From VRUE01 sp963762205 (GTDB lineage Bacteria; Actinomycetota; Thermoleophilia; Solirubrobacterales; 70-9): 64,000 nt of DNA. Shown here piece by piece: positions 7,657 through 16,390 of this stretch. How positions within the stretch are numbered: position 1 is the first letter of the stretch; every line of letters begins with the position of its first letter. The notes under the pieces were generated by a model. The model was not told where the DNA came from, ran no database searches, and was given only the letters and a program-made list of their open reading frames with translations. Both the position numbers and the translations under genes were made by a program. Where the stretch lies: NCBI GenBank assembly GCA_963762205.1, contig CAVXJZ010000003.1, positions 558,001 to 622,000 on the forward strand, read 5' to 3'.

Positions 7657-9221
7657 GGCGACCTGCGAGGGCGCTCGCCCTCGGGGCGGGGATCGCCGCG
7701 CTGTTCGCCTGCGCATTCTCATCGGGCGTTTCGGCCAGGAGCCTGTACGTCACCAATTACGACTCCGACACGGTGTCCGTGATCGATGGGCTGGCCAATC
7801 AGGTCGTCGGGCCGCCGATCTCCACGGGTCCCGAATCCGGCCCGTTCACGTTGGCGATCGCCCCCGACGGCCGAACGGTGTACACGGCCGACTACAAGGG
7901 GGGCTCCGTCACGCCGATCGACACGCTGACGAACCAGGCGGGGGCGCCGATCCCAATCGAGAAAAACTCCTACGGCATCGCGATCACTCCGGACGGCAGC
8001 CGCGCCTACGTGGCCAACAGCTCGAACGGCTCGGTCACCGCGGTGGACCTCGCCGCCAGGCAGGTGATCGGAGAACCGATCCCTATCTGTCCCAACCCCA
8101 ACGCGGTGACCATAACGCCGGATGGCACCCACGCCTATGTCTCCTGCAAAGCCGAGGTGCGCGTCCTGGATCTCGCGACCAATCAGGTGGTCGGCCCGCC
8201 GATCCCCGCCGGCAGCCCCTACGGGTCCGCGATCACCCCCGACGGTCGGACCCTTTTCGTCGCCGATGAAGCCGGCCTCGTCGACGTGATCGACACCGCG
8301 ACCAACCAGGCCGCCGTCCCGCCGATTCCGGCCGGCGACAAAACGAGTCAGATCGCGATCACTCCGGACGGCTCGCGTGCATACGCCAGCGACTACGGAG
8401 GCGATCGGATCTTCATGATCGACACGGCGACCAAACAGCTGATCGGGTCGCCGATCGAAGGCGTCAAAGAACCCGAATACATGGCGATCAGCCCGGACGG
8501 GCGGAAGCTCTTCGCCGCCCAGTTCGAACTGGGCTCGGTATCGGGTCTCGACACGACGACGAGCCAGCTGCTCGGCGCGATCCCGGCCGGCAAAGGCGTC
8601 GGCGGCCTGGCCTTCGTCCCCGACCAGTCACCGCTCGCGTCCTTCTCGGTCCCGAAGCGGGTCCGCCCGGGGGTCGCGACGATCCTCCACGGCTCGACGT
8701 CGAGCGACCCCGACGGGACGGTCGCGACCTACTCCTGGCAGTTCGGCGACGGCGCCTCCTGGGCGCTGGGCGTTCCCCGGGCGCCGCACAAGTTCGTGCG
8801 GCCGGGCCGCTACAGCGCGACCCTGACGGTGACCGACAACGAGGGTTGCTCGGTGGCGATGGTCTTCACCGGCCAGACCGCCTACTGCCACGGCTCGCCG
8901 GCGGCGACGCTGACCAAGACCGTCAAGGTGGCTTATCCGGGCGTCAGGGCCAGGTGTCCCGCCGGGTCGAGGGCGCGCGTCTGCAAGTTCAGGCTGCAGG
9001 CGGTGCAGCGGACCGGCAAGGGCAAGAGGCGCCGGCTGAAGGCGCTGAGCGCCGTGGCGAGGGTGAAGGTCAGGCACGGCAAGGCCACGACCGTCTCCCT
9101 GAAGGCGAGGAGGAAGTACCGCGGGAAGCTCGCCCGGGCCAGGAAGGTGCTGGTCCGCCGGGTCGTCACGATCGGCCGCCGCACCACCACGAGGGTCGTC
9201 AAGCTCAAGATCGTGGAGTAG
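7653..9221 (+). CDS. Secreted YVTN beta-propeller protein with PKD domain and basic tail
   Basis: A signal peptide (residues 1-30) is followed by a seven-bladed YVTN-type propeller (repeats such as SLYVTNYDSDTVSVIDG, AITPDGSRAYVANSS), a PKD domain (SSDPDGTVATYSWQFGDG to LTVTDNEGCS) containing Cys residues that may pair with the later AYCHGSP, and a C-terminal stretch rich in Arg and Lys. 522 residues, intact. Start GTG 7653 overlaps the stop of the thioesterase gene. A paralogue with the same order of domains lies at 29101-30690. The role is likely surface binding or scaffolding; no enzymatic motif is visible. Confidence 0.75.
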   Translation: MRRPARALALGAGIAALFACAFSSGVSARSLYVTNYDSDTVSVIDGLANQVVGPPISTGPESGPFTLAIAPDGRTVYTADYKGGSVTPIDTLTNQAGAPIPIEKNSYGIAITPDGSRAYVANSSNGSVTAVDLAARQVIGEPIPICPNPNAVTITPDGTHAYVSCKAEVRVLDLATNQVVGPPIPAGSPYGSAITPDGRTLFVADEAGLVDVIDTATNQAAVPPIPAGDKTSQIAITPDGSRAYASDYGGDRIFMIDTATKQLIGSPIEGVKEPEYMAISPDGRKLFAAQFELGSVSGLDTTTSQLLGAIPAGKGVGGLAFVPDQSPLASFSVPKRVRPGVATILHGSTSSDPDGTVATYSWQFGDGASWALGVPRAPHKFVRPGRYSATLTVTDNEGCSVAMVFTGQTAYCHGSPAATLTKTVKVAYPGVRARCPAGSRARVCKFRLQAVQRTGKGKRRRLKALSAVARVKVRHGKATTVSLKARRKYRGKLARARKVLVRRVVTIGRRTTTRVVKLKIVE

Positions 9222-9225
9222 CGCG

Positions 9226-10104
9226 GTGGCGCGCAACGCATTGCTGCGCAGCCAGCTGGCACGTCGGGACATCTGGAGGCGCGCGGCCGTCGACCGGCTG
9301 ACCGAACCCCTGCACCTGAATCTGATCTCGGTCGGGGTGGCGGTCCTCGGCGGCGTCCGCGCGAAGATCGCATTCGATCTGCTCGTCCGCCGCCAGCACG
9401 CCTACGGCCTGCTGAAGGCGGCCGACGACGCCCGCGCCCGCGGCTTGCGCCGGGTCACGGTCGTCGAGCTCGGGGTCGCCTCCGGCACCGGCCTGCTCAA
9501 CCTCTGCGAGCTCTCCGCCCGGATCGGCGAGGAGACCGGAGTCGAGTTCCGCGTCGCCGGCTTCGACAGCGGCGAGGGGATGCCACAGCCGACCGACTAC
9601 CGGGACCACCCGGAGATCTACAAGGAGGGCTGGTTCCCGATGAATCGGGCGGCGCTCGAGCGGTCGCTGCCGGCGAACGCCGAGCTCCACCTCGGCCCGG
9701 TGGCCGAGACGATCCCGTCCTTCGTCGAGACCCTCGGGCCGGCGGCGCCGCTCGGCTTCGCGACCGTCGACGTCGACCTCTACAGCTCCTCGAGGGACGC
9801 CCTGCGCCTGTTCGACGGCCGCCCCGAGGCCTACCTCCCCTGCCTTCCGGTCTACGTCGACGACCTCGCCCTCTCCACCCACACGCGCTTCGCCGGGGAG
9901 CTGCTCGCGATCCGCGAGTTCAACGAGGCGCACGAGCTGCGCAAGCTCGACTGGGACTGGAACCTCGCCAACAGCCGCGTCTTCAAGCGCGCCGAGTGGC
10001 TCACCCACATGTTCAAGCTCCACGTCCTCGACCATGCGGAGCGCGGCGACCTGAGCCGCACCGCCGACGTCGCGACCTTCGAGAACCCATACCTGCGGGG
10101 TTAG
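9226..10104 (+). CDS. Class I SAM-dependent methyltransferase-like protein
   Basis: The product is 292 residues. A Rossmann methyltransferase motif I (VTVVELGVASGTGLLNL) is followed by an acidic strand (VAGFDSGEGMP) and the strand FATVDVDLYSSSRDA, resembling macrocin O-methyltransferase-like (TylF/MycF) enzymes. The N-terminal 50 residues are hydrophobic in part (LNLISVGVAVLGGV), which could dock it to the membrane. Start GTG 9226, four bases after the stop of the preceding gene, suggesting one transcript. The acceptor is unknown. Confidence 0.55.
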   Translation: MARNALLRSQLARRDIWRRAAVDRLTEPLHLNLISVGVAVLGGVRAKIAFDLLVRRQHAYGLLKAADDARARGLRRVTVVELGVASGTGLLNLCELSARIGEETGVEFRVAGFDSGEGMPQPTDYRDHPEIYKEGWFPMNRAALERSLPANAELHLGPVAETIPSFVETLGPAAPLGFATVDVDLYSSSRDALRLFDGRPEAYLPCLPVYVDDLALSTHTRFAGELLAIREFNEAHELRKLDWDWNLANSRVFKRAEWLTHMFKLHVLDHAERGDLSRTADVATFENPYLRG

Positions 10105-10140
10105 CTACCTCGCCTCCTCCTCGCCTAGAATGTTCGGCGC

Positions 10141-11259
10141 GTGGCTGCTGAGGTGATCGTTTGCGGAGGAGGAACCGCCGGGCTGGCAGCGGCTGGGAGC
10201 CTGCGCCGGGCGGGGATCGAGGCCACGGTCCTCGAGCGATCGGACCAGGTGGGAGCGAGCTGGCGCTCGCGCTACTCCGCATTGCGCCTGAACACGCCGG
10301 GTTGGATGTCGACCCAGCCCGGTCTGCGGGCGAAGATCCGCCGCTACGGCGAGTTCCCGTCGCGCGACAAATGGATCGAGTACCTGGAGAAATACGCAGC
10401 GCACCACGCGCTCGACATCCGCTTCGGGACCGAGGTCCGGCGGATCGATCGCGGCGACGGCATTTGGAGGGTCGAGACCGGAGCGGGGGCGCTCGAGGCT
10501 CAGGCGGTGGTCGTGGCGACGGGCTTCGACCACGATCCCCACACGCCGGACTGGCCGGGGCGGGAGGGCTTCGAGGGTGAGCTGATCCACGCCGCCGCCT
10601 ACCGAGATCCGGATCCCTACCGGGGCAAAGATGTCCTCATCGCGGGCCCTGGCGTGACCGGATCGGAGGTGGCCCAACTGATCGCTGCGGGCGGCGGCGG
10701 GCGGGTCAGAGTCGCCGTCCGCACTCCGCCGCACATCACCAGGCGCAAATGGCTGGGCGCTCCGGTGCAGGTGGTGGGCACGGTGCTCAACCATCTCCCG
10801 CTCCCGGTCGCGGACGCGATCACCGGGGTGGTCGAACGGTTGATGGTCGGCAACCTCTCCGGCTACGGGCTGCCGCGCCCCGAGGTGGGAATGGCGACGC
10901 TGATGGCCAAAACGCACCAATCGCCGCTCTTCGACGACGGGTTCGTCGAGTCTGTCAAGGCGGGCCGGATCGAAATCGTCTCCGCCGTCAAGGGCTTCGA
11001 CGGTCCCGACGTCCTCCTCGCCGACGGCTCCCGTATCCAACCCGACGCGGTGATCGCCGCCACCGGTTACCGCCGCGGCCTGGCGCCGCTCGTCGGCCAC
11101 CTCGGCGTGCTCGACGAGAAAGAGACCCCCCTGGTCCACGGCGGCCGCCAGCACCCCTCGGCACCCGGGCTCTTCTTCACCGGCTACCGGACCGAGCTTT
11201 CCGGCCAGCTGCGCCTGATGCGATTCGACGCCCGCTCGATCGCGCGAGCGCTGTCCTGA
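10141..11259 (+). CDS. FAD-dependent flavin monooxygenase-like oxidoreductase
   Basis: The product is 372 residues. An N-terminal FAD-binding Rossmann motif (VIVCGGGTAGLAAAG) and a second nucleotide-binding motif (DVLIAGPGVTGSEVA) that would hold NADPH are arranged as in class B flavin monooxygenases; the segment VVATGFDHDPHTPDWPG lies between them. It should oxygenate a small nucleophile or ketone using NADPH and oxygen. Start GTG 10141. It is the last gene before tRNA-Arg and appears intact. Confidence 0.75.
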   Translation: MAAEVIVCGGGTAGLAAAGSLRRAGIEATVLERSDQVGASWRSRYSALRLNTPGWMSTQPGLRAKIRRYGEFPSRDKWIEYLEKYAAHHALDIRFGTEVRRIDRGDGIWRVETGAGALEAQAVVVATGFDHDPHTPDWPGREGFEGELIHAAAYRDPDPYRGKDVLIAGPGVTGSEVAQLIAAGGGGRVRVAVRTPPHITRRKWLGAPVQVVGTVLNHLPLPVADAITGVVERLMVGNLSGYGLPRPEVGMATLMAKTHQSPLFDDGFVESVKAGRIEIVSAVKGFDGPDVLLADGSRIQPDAVIAATGYRRGLAPLVGHLGVLDEKETPLVHGGRQHPSAPGLFFTGYRTELSGQLRLMRFDARSIARALS

Positions 11260-11327
11260 TCGGCGCAGGCCACACCCCGCCCCGATCCCGCCGATCCCCC
11301 AGCACCCCTAGAATCCCGCTTCGCCAA

Positions 11328-11401
11328 GCGCCCGTAGCTCAGTTGGATAGAGCGTCGGTCTACGAAACCGAAGGTCACAGGTTCGAATCCTGTCGGGCGC
11401 G
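11328..11401 (+). tRNA. tRNA-Arg (anticodon ACG), complete copy
   Basis: Acceptor arms GCGCCCG (11328-11334) and CGGGCGC (11394-11400), discriminator G, anticodon loop CTACGAA with ACG at 11362-11364, T arm CAGGTTCGAATCCTG. 74 nt, no encoded CCA. Copies of its 3' half recur downstream at 12635, 16391, 25259 and 29038, all on the same strand, as expected if this gene has served repeatedly as an attachment site. Confidence 0.95.
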
Positions 11402-11462
11402 CTGAGAATCATTTGGTAATCGGGGGGATCTGCGAGTCGCCACAGCCGGGCGTCGCGGGCTG

Positions 11463-11555
11463 CGCCCCGATTACGCCCTTCCGAGAAGGGGCGTGAGAGG
11501 GTTGAAGGCGGGAAAGCGGGGCGCTTCGGTCAAGGCGAAACGCTGTGGTTAGCGC
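11463..11555 (+). repeat. Dispersed repeat, copy A (no tRNA end)
   Basis: It starts with cgccccgattacg and the hairpin cgccctt-ccgag-aagggg (11474-11493; one extra G compared with other copies), continues with sequence diverged from copies B and C, and ends near tggttag. It lies 62 bp after the complete tRNA-Arg. There is no sign of coding in any frame shared with the other copies. Confidence 0.6.
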
Positions 11556-11560
11556 GCCGG

Positions 11561-12211
11561 CTAGCCTGCCCTCGGTGCAGAAGCGGGCGAGCTGACCGTG
11601 GCCTTTTCGTTGCGCAGGTAGAGCAGGATGCTGACGACGATGATCCAGATCCCTGCCAGCCCGAAGGCGATGAACCCGACCGGCGTGAAGCTGAAGACGA
11701 AGATGATGATCCCGACCCAGCCGAGCCAGGTCGGAAGCAGCGACTTGTTCCTCACCAGCCAGAGCGAGGTGGCAAGAATCAGGGCCGCGATTCCCATCGC
11801 GAAGGGAAGGAAGAAGTCGGCGTCGATCGCGTTCAGCGCTTGGACGGCAGAGGCGTCGATGTCGCCGGCGTAATCGGCGAGCGCAAGGTGCACGGTGGCG
11901 GCGGCGAGGAAGCCGCCGGAGGCGACGATCCCGGCGCCGAGGGCGACGGTCGGCAGGCTCCCGCGGACCGGCTCCGCATCTTCGAGTCGCTGCTTCAAGG
12001 TCGCCGCGAAGAAGAGCAGCGCGACGGCGCCGAGGCCGAGCACGATGGAGGCGATGATCTCTCTGGTTTCGTGATCGGAATAGAAGGAGACCACCTTCTG
12101 CGCCGAGTCATCTCCTTCGGGCGTGCTCCCACCGAGGGGAATGAAGGCAATTATCACCAGGACGACGAAAAGCACACCGGTCAATGGGGCAAGATCGCGC
12201 TTACGCTGCAT
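11561..12211 (-). CDS. Multi-pass membrane protein of unknown function
   Basis: The product is 216 residues with about six hydrophobic segments (LTGVLFVVLVIIAFIPL, SIVLGLGAVALLFF, ALGAGIVASGGFLAAATVHL, LPFAMGIAALILATSLWL, LGWVGIIIFVFSFTPVGFI, LAGIWIIVVSILLYL). An extracytoplasmic loop after the first segment (TPEGDDSAQKVVSFYSDH) is typical of a family common in Thermoleophilia whose function I do not know. Start ATG 12209-12211. It is the only gene between the tRNA-Arg and the next tRNA-end copy. Confidence 0.6.
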   Translation of the reverse strand: MQRKRDLAPLTGVLFVVLVIIAFIPLGGSTPEGDDSAQKVVSFYSDHETREIIASIVLGLGAVALLFFAATLKQRLEDAEPVRGSLPTVALGAGIVASGGFLAAATVHLALADYAGDIDASAVQALNAIDADFFLPFAMGIAALILATSLWLVRNKSLLPTWLGWVGIIIFVFSFTPVGFIAFGLAGIWIIVVSILLYLRNEKATVSSPASAPRAG

Positions 12212-12488
12212 TTCAGACCTCCCGTTGTCGACGGCGCGATCCTCTCAGCGACAGCGGCGGAAGTCCACTGCGCTGAGTTCCGCGTTTGGAAACCGCCCTG
12301 CTGACGGCGGTGGCTGCGTGCTCGTTTGCAAACACTGCACCTGGGATCGGATCGCGCCGACTCGCGACCACCGTGACCGGAGGAAGTCTCGGAACGGGCA
12401 GATGAAGATTTTGGTTTCGCGGTTCCCGGCGATCCACCCGGACGTCGCCGCTAGGCAGCGCCTGGCCTTTGGCCTGTGGCAGCTGCGC

Positions 12489-12683
12489 GCCCCGATTACG
12501 CCCTTCCGAGAAGGGCGAAAGGTGGTCGAAAGCGGTGTCGATCAGGGCGCTTCGGTAAACGCGAAAGACGCCGGTTAGCAGGGTGATTTGCCCGGAAACC
12601 GCTCTGCAGAGCGCAATGCGCCGCCCTGGCCGAATCGGTCTACGAAACCGAAGGTCACAGGTTCGAATCCTGTTGGGCGCGCT
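12489..12683 (+). repeat. Dispersed repeat, copy B, ending in a tRNA-Arg 3' half
   Basis: Begins cgccccgattacg, then a perfect hairpin cgccctt-ccgag-aagggcg (12499-12517), then a unit that aligns without a net gap to copy C (78 nt up to ttag, then 58 nt), a small hairpin cgctc-tgca-gagcg, and finally 49 bp identical except one base to the 3' part of tRNA-Arg (12635-12683). ORFs read across this stretch on either strand contain the RIRTCDLRFRRP peptide that arises whenever tRNA-Arg is translated in antisense, so no gene is called. The bases 12684-13022 show no gene. Confidence 0.75.
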
Positions 12684-13022
12684 CATCGGCAGGGCCGCAA
12701 ACGGCTCCAGCACGGGGAACCTGGCTGGTTCGGCCTGGGGGGCCGCAGAGCGGCACAGCCCTTGATTTGCCTCTCATGCCTGGCAGAACTATCGCCCGAC
12801 TATCACCCAGAATTGGTCTACGATGGCTCTTGCCGGTCCTCGCGACAAGGTTCCTCGAGGGGTCTTTCGCCCGGAACCATGTTCCGTTGGGCGCCTCGGA
12901 TCGAGCGCGCCAAGCAGCGCCGATTCCAATGCAAGAGAGACTTGGTCTCTGCTGTGCGGAGGCAGCGCAAGCTTGGGAGCGCCTATCGAGTTGCCCTCGA
13001 CGGCGCGCGCGGGCAAGTGTCG

Positions 13023-14525
13023 CTATCTGCTCACGCTCGCACTGGCACTGACGTAGGGGGTCCCAGTCTGCGAAGACGCGGTGATCGTGTCGGAGTATTT
13101 GCCATGCTGTTTGGCCGTATAGGTGAACGCCGTGGTGGATGTGGCGGGCCCCGACGCTGCGATGGTGAGCGGGGAGCCGATCACCGTTCCGCCGGTCGAG
13201 ATGACTTCAACCGTGGAGCCGTTGCCCAGGTTCGTGACCGTGTTCCCGAAGCTGTCAGTGACGCTGACGTTGGCAATGAAGGTCCCGCTGTTGCCCAGGC
13301 CGGTGACCGTGCAGGTGAAGAGGCAGGGCAAACTGGCGCTTCCGGCGCTGATCGCGACATTGGCGAAGGCGAGGGCCTCCGGTGCTGCGGGGCTGACCGT
13401 GATTGCCAGGCCGGCGCCGTTATCGATCGTGCCGTCGCTGGCCGTGATCGTTGCTGCGCCCGCGTTATAGAGCCTCATCACCCCGTTGGCGGAGCCCGAG
13501 ACGCTGGCCACCCCGGCGCTGAAGGTGATCGGCGTCGCGGTACCGAAGTTGATCGCCGCGCCGCTGGAATCGGCGACCGTCGGTGCGGTCCCGTTGGGGC
13601 TGTTGGCGGCACCGGAGAACGTCAGGCTGTGCGAGCCGGTGTAGGCGGTGGCGGTATTGCCGTAGGCATCCTTGGCGGTGATCGTCAGGTTGTCGGCCGC
13701 CCCCGCGGTCGGGGTCGTGGCGGCGGCGCTCAGCGCGAGGCTCGCCGCCGTCGCCGGGCTGACCGTGATTACCAGGCCGGCGCCGTTATCGATCGTGCCG
13801 TCGCTGGCCGTGATCGTTGCTGCGCCCGCGTTATAGAGCCTCATCACCCCGTTGGCGGAGCCCGAGACGCTGGCCACCCCGGCGCTGAAGGTGATCGGCG
13901 TCGCGGTGCCGAAGTTGATCGCCGCGCCGCTGGAATCGGCGACCGTCGGTGCGGTCCCGTTGGGGCTGTTGGCGGCACCGGAGAACGTCAGGCTGTGCGA
14001 GCCGGTGTAGGCGGTGATCGTGGTGTTGGTTTCGTCCTTTGCGGTGATCGTCAGGTTGTCGGCCGCTCCCGCGGTCGGGGTCGTGGTGGCGGCCGAGACC
14101 ACGAAGTGGCTGCCGGGGCCGAGGATGACCTGAGCCGAGGCGGGTGAGCTGGTCGCCGTCCAACTCCGCCACACGGCGACCACCCTGTAGGAGTATTTGC
14201 CGGTCGGAACGCCGCTGTCGGTGCAGCCCAGCTGGGTCGATGGAGCGGCCGAGACCGGGCAGTTGCCCGCCGGGGCTCCCCCTTCACGGGTCACGTAATA
14301 GAGCACCGTGCCCGAGCCCGGGGGGGTCACGGCGCTCCAGCTAAGCGCGACGGTGCCCGCCCCAGGCGTGGCGGAGATCGTTGCGGCCGACAGCGCCCCC
14401 GCCCCTGCCAAACCGGTCCCGGTGCCCACCGTCGTCAGGTAGGCCCAGGCGGTGCCGCTGAGGGTCCCAATCATCAAGATGGAGAGGGCGATACCGGCGC
14501 GGCGCAATGCGATCGATCGAATCAT
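13023..14525 (-). CDS. Secreted fibre-type protein: SipW-like signal, FN3-like and two identical Ig-like domains
   Basis: 500 residues from the ATG at 14523-14525, which overlaps the stop of the preceding gene (ATGA). The N-terminus (IALRRAGIALSILMIGTLSG, then AWAYLTTVGTGTG) has the form of SipW-dependent signal peptides of TasA-like matrix proteins. A fibronectin-III-like domain (about residues 40-140) with a Cys pair follows, then two Ig/filamin-like domains in which about 85 residues (TPTAGAADNLTITAKD to NGAGLxITVSP) are nearly identical at protein and DNA level, and a last domain with CLFTC. Probably an extracellular adhesive fibre component. Confidence 0.65.
   Translation of the reverse strand: MIRSIALRRAGIALSILMIGTLSGTAWAYLTTVGTGTGLAGAGALSAATISATPGAGTVALSWSAVTPPGSGTVLYYVTREGGAPAGNCPVSAAPSTQLGCTDSGVPTGKYSYRVVAVWRSWTATSSPASAQVILGPGSHFVVSAATTTPTAGAADNLTITAKDETNTTITAYTGSHSLTFSGAANSPNGTAPTVADSSGAAINFGTATPITFSAGVASVSGSANGVMRLYNAGAATITASDGTIDNGAGLVITVSPATAASLALSAAATTPTAGAADNLTITAKDAYGNTATAYTGSHSLTFSGAANSPNGTAPTVADSSGAAINFGTATPITFSAGVASVSGSANGVMRLYNAGAATITASDGTIDNGAGLAITVSPAAPEALAFANVAISAGSASLPCLFTCTVTGLGNSGTFIANVSVTDSFGNTVTNLGNGSTVEVISTGGTVIGSPLTIAASGPATSTTAFTYTAKQHGKYSDTITASSQTGTPYVSASASVSR
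13400..14085. repeat. Tandem duplication of about 330 bp inside the fibre gene
   Basis: Two copies of a segment of roughly 330 bp (about 13400-13735 and 13760-14085) are almost identical, including silent positions (for example the shared stretch gccggtgtaggcggtg). The high identity implies recent duplication or gene conversion, and a hot spot for length variation. Confidence 0.7.
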
Positions 14526-15354
14526 CCGTGGGCGCTGCCGTGAAAGGCCAGAGTGAACTGGGCGTTTTTGCACGCGTCCTGGTTGATGGGAAGGTCAAGC
14601 AGCCGGATCGCAGGCGCGGATACGCCCGGTGCCGGCAGGCTCACCCAGCCGCGGGCAGGGATCATCAGCGGGGCCGAGCTCGACGCACTCGACCCGCTCA
14701 GCGCGAGGTTCATCGCGCTATCGCAGCCCGCTGGACTGCTGGTCACTTCGACTTCCAGACTCGTCACGTATATAGGAACCGGTTTTGGGTTGGCAATCAA
14801 CACCGGGACTGCAACTGGGGCGGCGCCAGGGTAGAGCGTCTCGGCCAGTGGGTTTGGGGGGCGATCGAGAAGCTCTCGGGTGCGACCACCTTCCACTTGA
14901 AGCGGGCTGCCCTAGAGCGCCTGGCGGCCTGATCGCGCGCCCGGACCGCGAAGCGATGCCTCCCGATTGGCAGCCGGGGGTAGGTGATCTTCTTGCGACA
15001 GCGCTTCCATCGCCGTCGGTCGAGCTTGCATTCGAATCGCAGCCCCCTGCGGCGGGCCGCAACGCGGAACATTGCGCTGGTGGCGATGGATTCCTTTGCT
15101 GGATGGCGGGTGATCCGCGGCTTCGGCGGACGCTTGCCGGCCCGGCGCTTGCCGGCCCGGCGGGAAATCGAGGCGTGATCGTCCGCCCTACCGGCGGTCG
15201 CGGCGCTCTCGCCGCGATTCCCCGAGGCTGGACTCGTCGAAATCTGGCCCGCCCCCGCGTAGGCGGCCGCTGCAAGGCACCCGGCGGCGCCGATCAGCCC
15301 CGCTAGGGCCTTGCATGTGGTCGCTGTCTTCCCCTGGGTCCAGTGATCCGGCAT
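14522..15354 (-). CDS. Secreted protein of the fibre operon, one frameshift near 14856
   Basis: The first part (14859-15354) has a hydrophobic signal (ALAGLIGAAGCLAAAAYAG), a basic linker and an Ig-like module of the form FECKLDRRRWKRCRKKITY, GRHRFAVRARD seen in many actinobacterial surface proteins. In the next frame the protein continues PPNPLAETLYPGAAPVAVPV and ends QDACKNAQFTLAFHGSAHG; this second half is homologous to the first gene of the operon (LYPGA, NP, QDAC, LTL). Adding one base in a run of six G (plus strand, about 14853-14858) joins the halves. Its TGA overlaps the ATG of the following gene. Confidence 0.55.
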
Positions 15355-15397
15355 CGTCGCTTTCGATCCTGCAGCCGTCGGCCGTGGTCGCGGGCGA

Positions 15398-15868
15398 CTA
15401 GTTGCTGGTCAGATGGAGGGTCAGCGTGGCACCCTGACAGGCGTCTTGGTTGACCCCGGTGTTGTTCATCGTCAGCGTCCCGCCTGGGGTAACGCTCTGG
15501 CCGCTTCCGGACGGGAAGACCTGATTCACGACCACATCGGGCATTGTGAAGTCGGGGTTCCCACCGCTGATCACGGTGCTGCAGCTCGAGTGCCCCGCAT
15601 CCACGGAGATGCTCGCCAGGGTGATCGTGCCGACCCGCTGAGCGCCGGACGAAGGGTTGTCAACGGTGAAGCTGACCGGCGAAGAGGCGCCTGGATACAG
15701 CGTCGAGGAGACCGTTGCGTGCAGGGTCAAGGGCGAGCTGTTGCCAACCGTGGCCGTAGCCGTTCCGGAACCGGTCGTGGTGAAGTACCCAATGGCCACG
15801 CCCGCGACCGCCAAGGCGCAAATCGCAGCAAGGCTGCCGAGCACCCGTCTTTTCGTAATCCAACTCAC
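15398..15868 (-). CDS. Small secreted SipW-type (TasA/camelysin-like) protein, first gene of fibre operon
   Basis: The product is 156 residues. The N-terminus (LGSLAAICALAVAGVAIGYF followed by TTTGSGTATATVG) fits a SipW-dependent signal, whose cleavage leaves a beta-strand start able to polymerise, as in TasA. A beta-rich domain follows with Cys in GHSSCSTV and QDACQGATLTL. Start GTG 15866-15868 with AGGAGG eight bases upstream. The 3' neighbour carries a second copy of the same domain. Probable subunit of an extracellular fibre. No SipW-like peptidase gene is present in the window. Confidence 0.6.
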   Translation of the reverse strand: MSWITKRRVLGSLAAICALAVAGVAIGYFTTTGSGTATATVGNSSPLTLHATVSSTLYPGASSPVSFTVDNPSSGAQRVGTITLASISVDAGHSSCSTVISGGNPDFTMPDVVVNQVFPSGSGQSVTPGGTLTMNNTGVNQDACQGATLTLHLTSN

Positions 15869-15896
15869 TTTGAACCTCCTACATTTGAGGGACGCA

Positions 15897-16020
15897 GCGG
15901 AGCGGGTTGCTCCGCAGGGCTACCTCGACCAGACTGCTGGTCGGGCATAACCCTGAATGCCAGATTGCGCAGCTCAACCGCGTAGCCGCCCCCGAGATTT
16001 TCGCATCTGGTTACCCCCCC
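15897..16020 (-). ncRNA. Possible structured 5' leader of the fibre operon
   Basis: Between the RHH gene and the fibre operon the minus strand can fold into a closing helix CCAGAT/ATCTGG (16015-16020 with 15960-15965, prolonged by GCG/CGC with one unpaired base) followed by three hairpins: GGCAT/ATGCC (15957-15961, 15944-15948), CGACCAG/CTGGTCG (15937-15943, 15926-15932) and GCGGAGC/GCTCCGC (15909-15915, 15897-15903). The last ends 20 bases before the ribosome site. It does not match a riboswitch consensus that I know. Could be a regulatory leader or an attenuator. Confidence 0.35.
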
Positions 16021-16064
16021 ACCCCACGCCATACCCCGCCTCGCCCTCCCGCGGGATGGGGGGC

Positions 16065-16220
16065 CTAGGCGGGCCCCTGCTGAGCCAAAGCCAACCCGAC
16101 CTCGAGCGCTTCCCGAACCACCTGAGAGCGCGATACGCAGCGGATTTCTGCGATCTGGTCCAGTTGGGAGGCCAGCTCCGGGGGAACCTTGCAGGCGATT
16201 GTGGTCGTTTTGCCGGGCAT
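16065..16220 (-). CDS. Ribbon-helix-helix DNA-binding protein (CopG/Arc type)
   Basis: 51 residues from MPGK. The pattern TTTIACKVPPELASQLDQIA (strand and first helix) then SRSQVVREALEVGLAL (second helix) is a textbook RHH fold; it would bind DNA as a dimer. Start ATG 16218-16220; there is no clear ribosome site, and the sequence TAGTCT close upstream may be a -10 of a leaderless transcript. It precedes the fibre operon on the same strand and could control it, but could equally be an orphan antitoxin-like protein; no toxin is adjacent. Confidence 0.6.
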   Translation of the reverse strand: MPGKTTTIACKVPPELASQLDQIAEIRCVSRSQVVREALEVGLALAQQGPA

Positions 16221-16390
16221 CCAGACTAGGTATACCGCCACCGGAGCGCGTAGCCCCATTTTGACTTTCAGGCCACCGTGCTCCGGCCCGGCTCGGCTCG
16301 GACTAACTATCGCCCAGCACTATCGCGCAGCCAGGTGAGAGGCCTCAAAAACCGCTCTAGAATGCCAAATTCAACCGACTAAGCAGGCCA

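Noticed and set aside
12213..12713. ORFs on the minus strand with the peptide RIRTCDLRFRRP (also 25065-25517).
   Set aside because: The peptide is the antisense translation of the tRNA-Arg 3' half, a known source of false hypothetical proteins; differences between the two copies are not concentrated at third codon positions.
12588..14147. Plus-strand frame of 519 codons with repeated segments opposite the fibre gene.
   Set aside because: Its repeats mirror the duplicated Ig-like domains of the minus-strand gene, which has signal peptide and domain logic.
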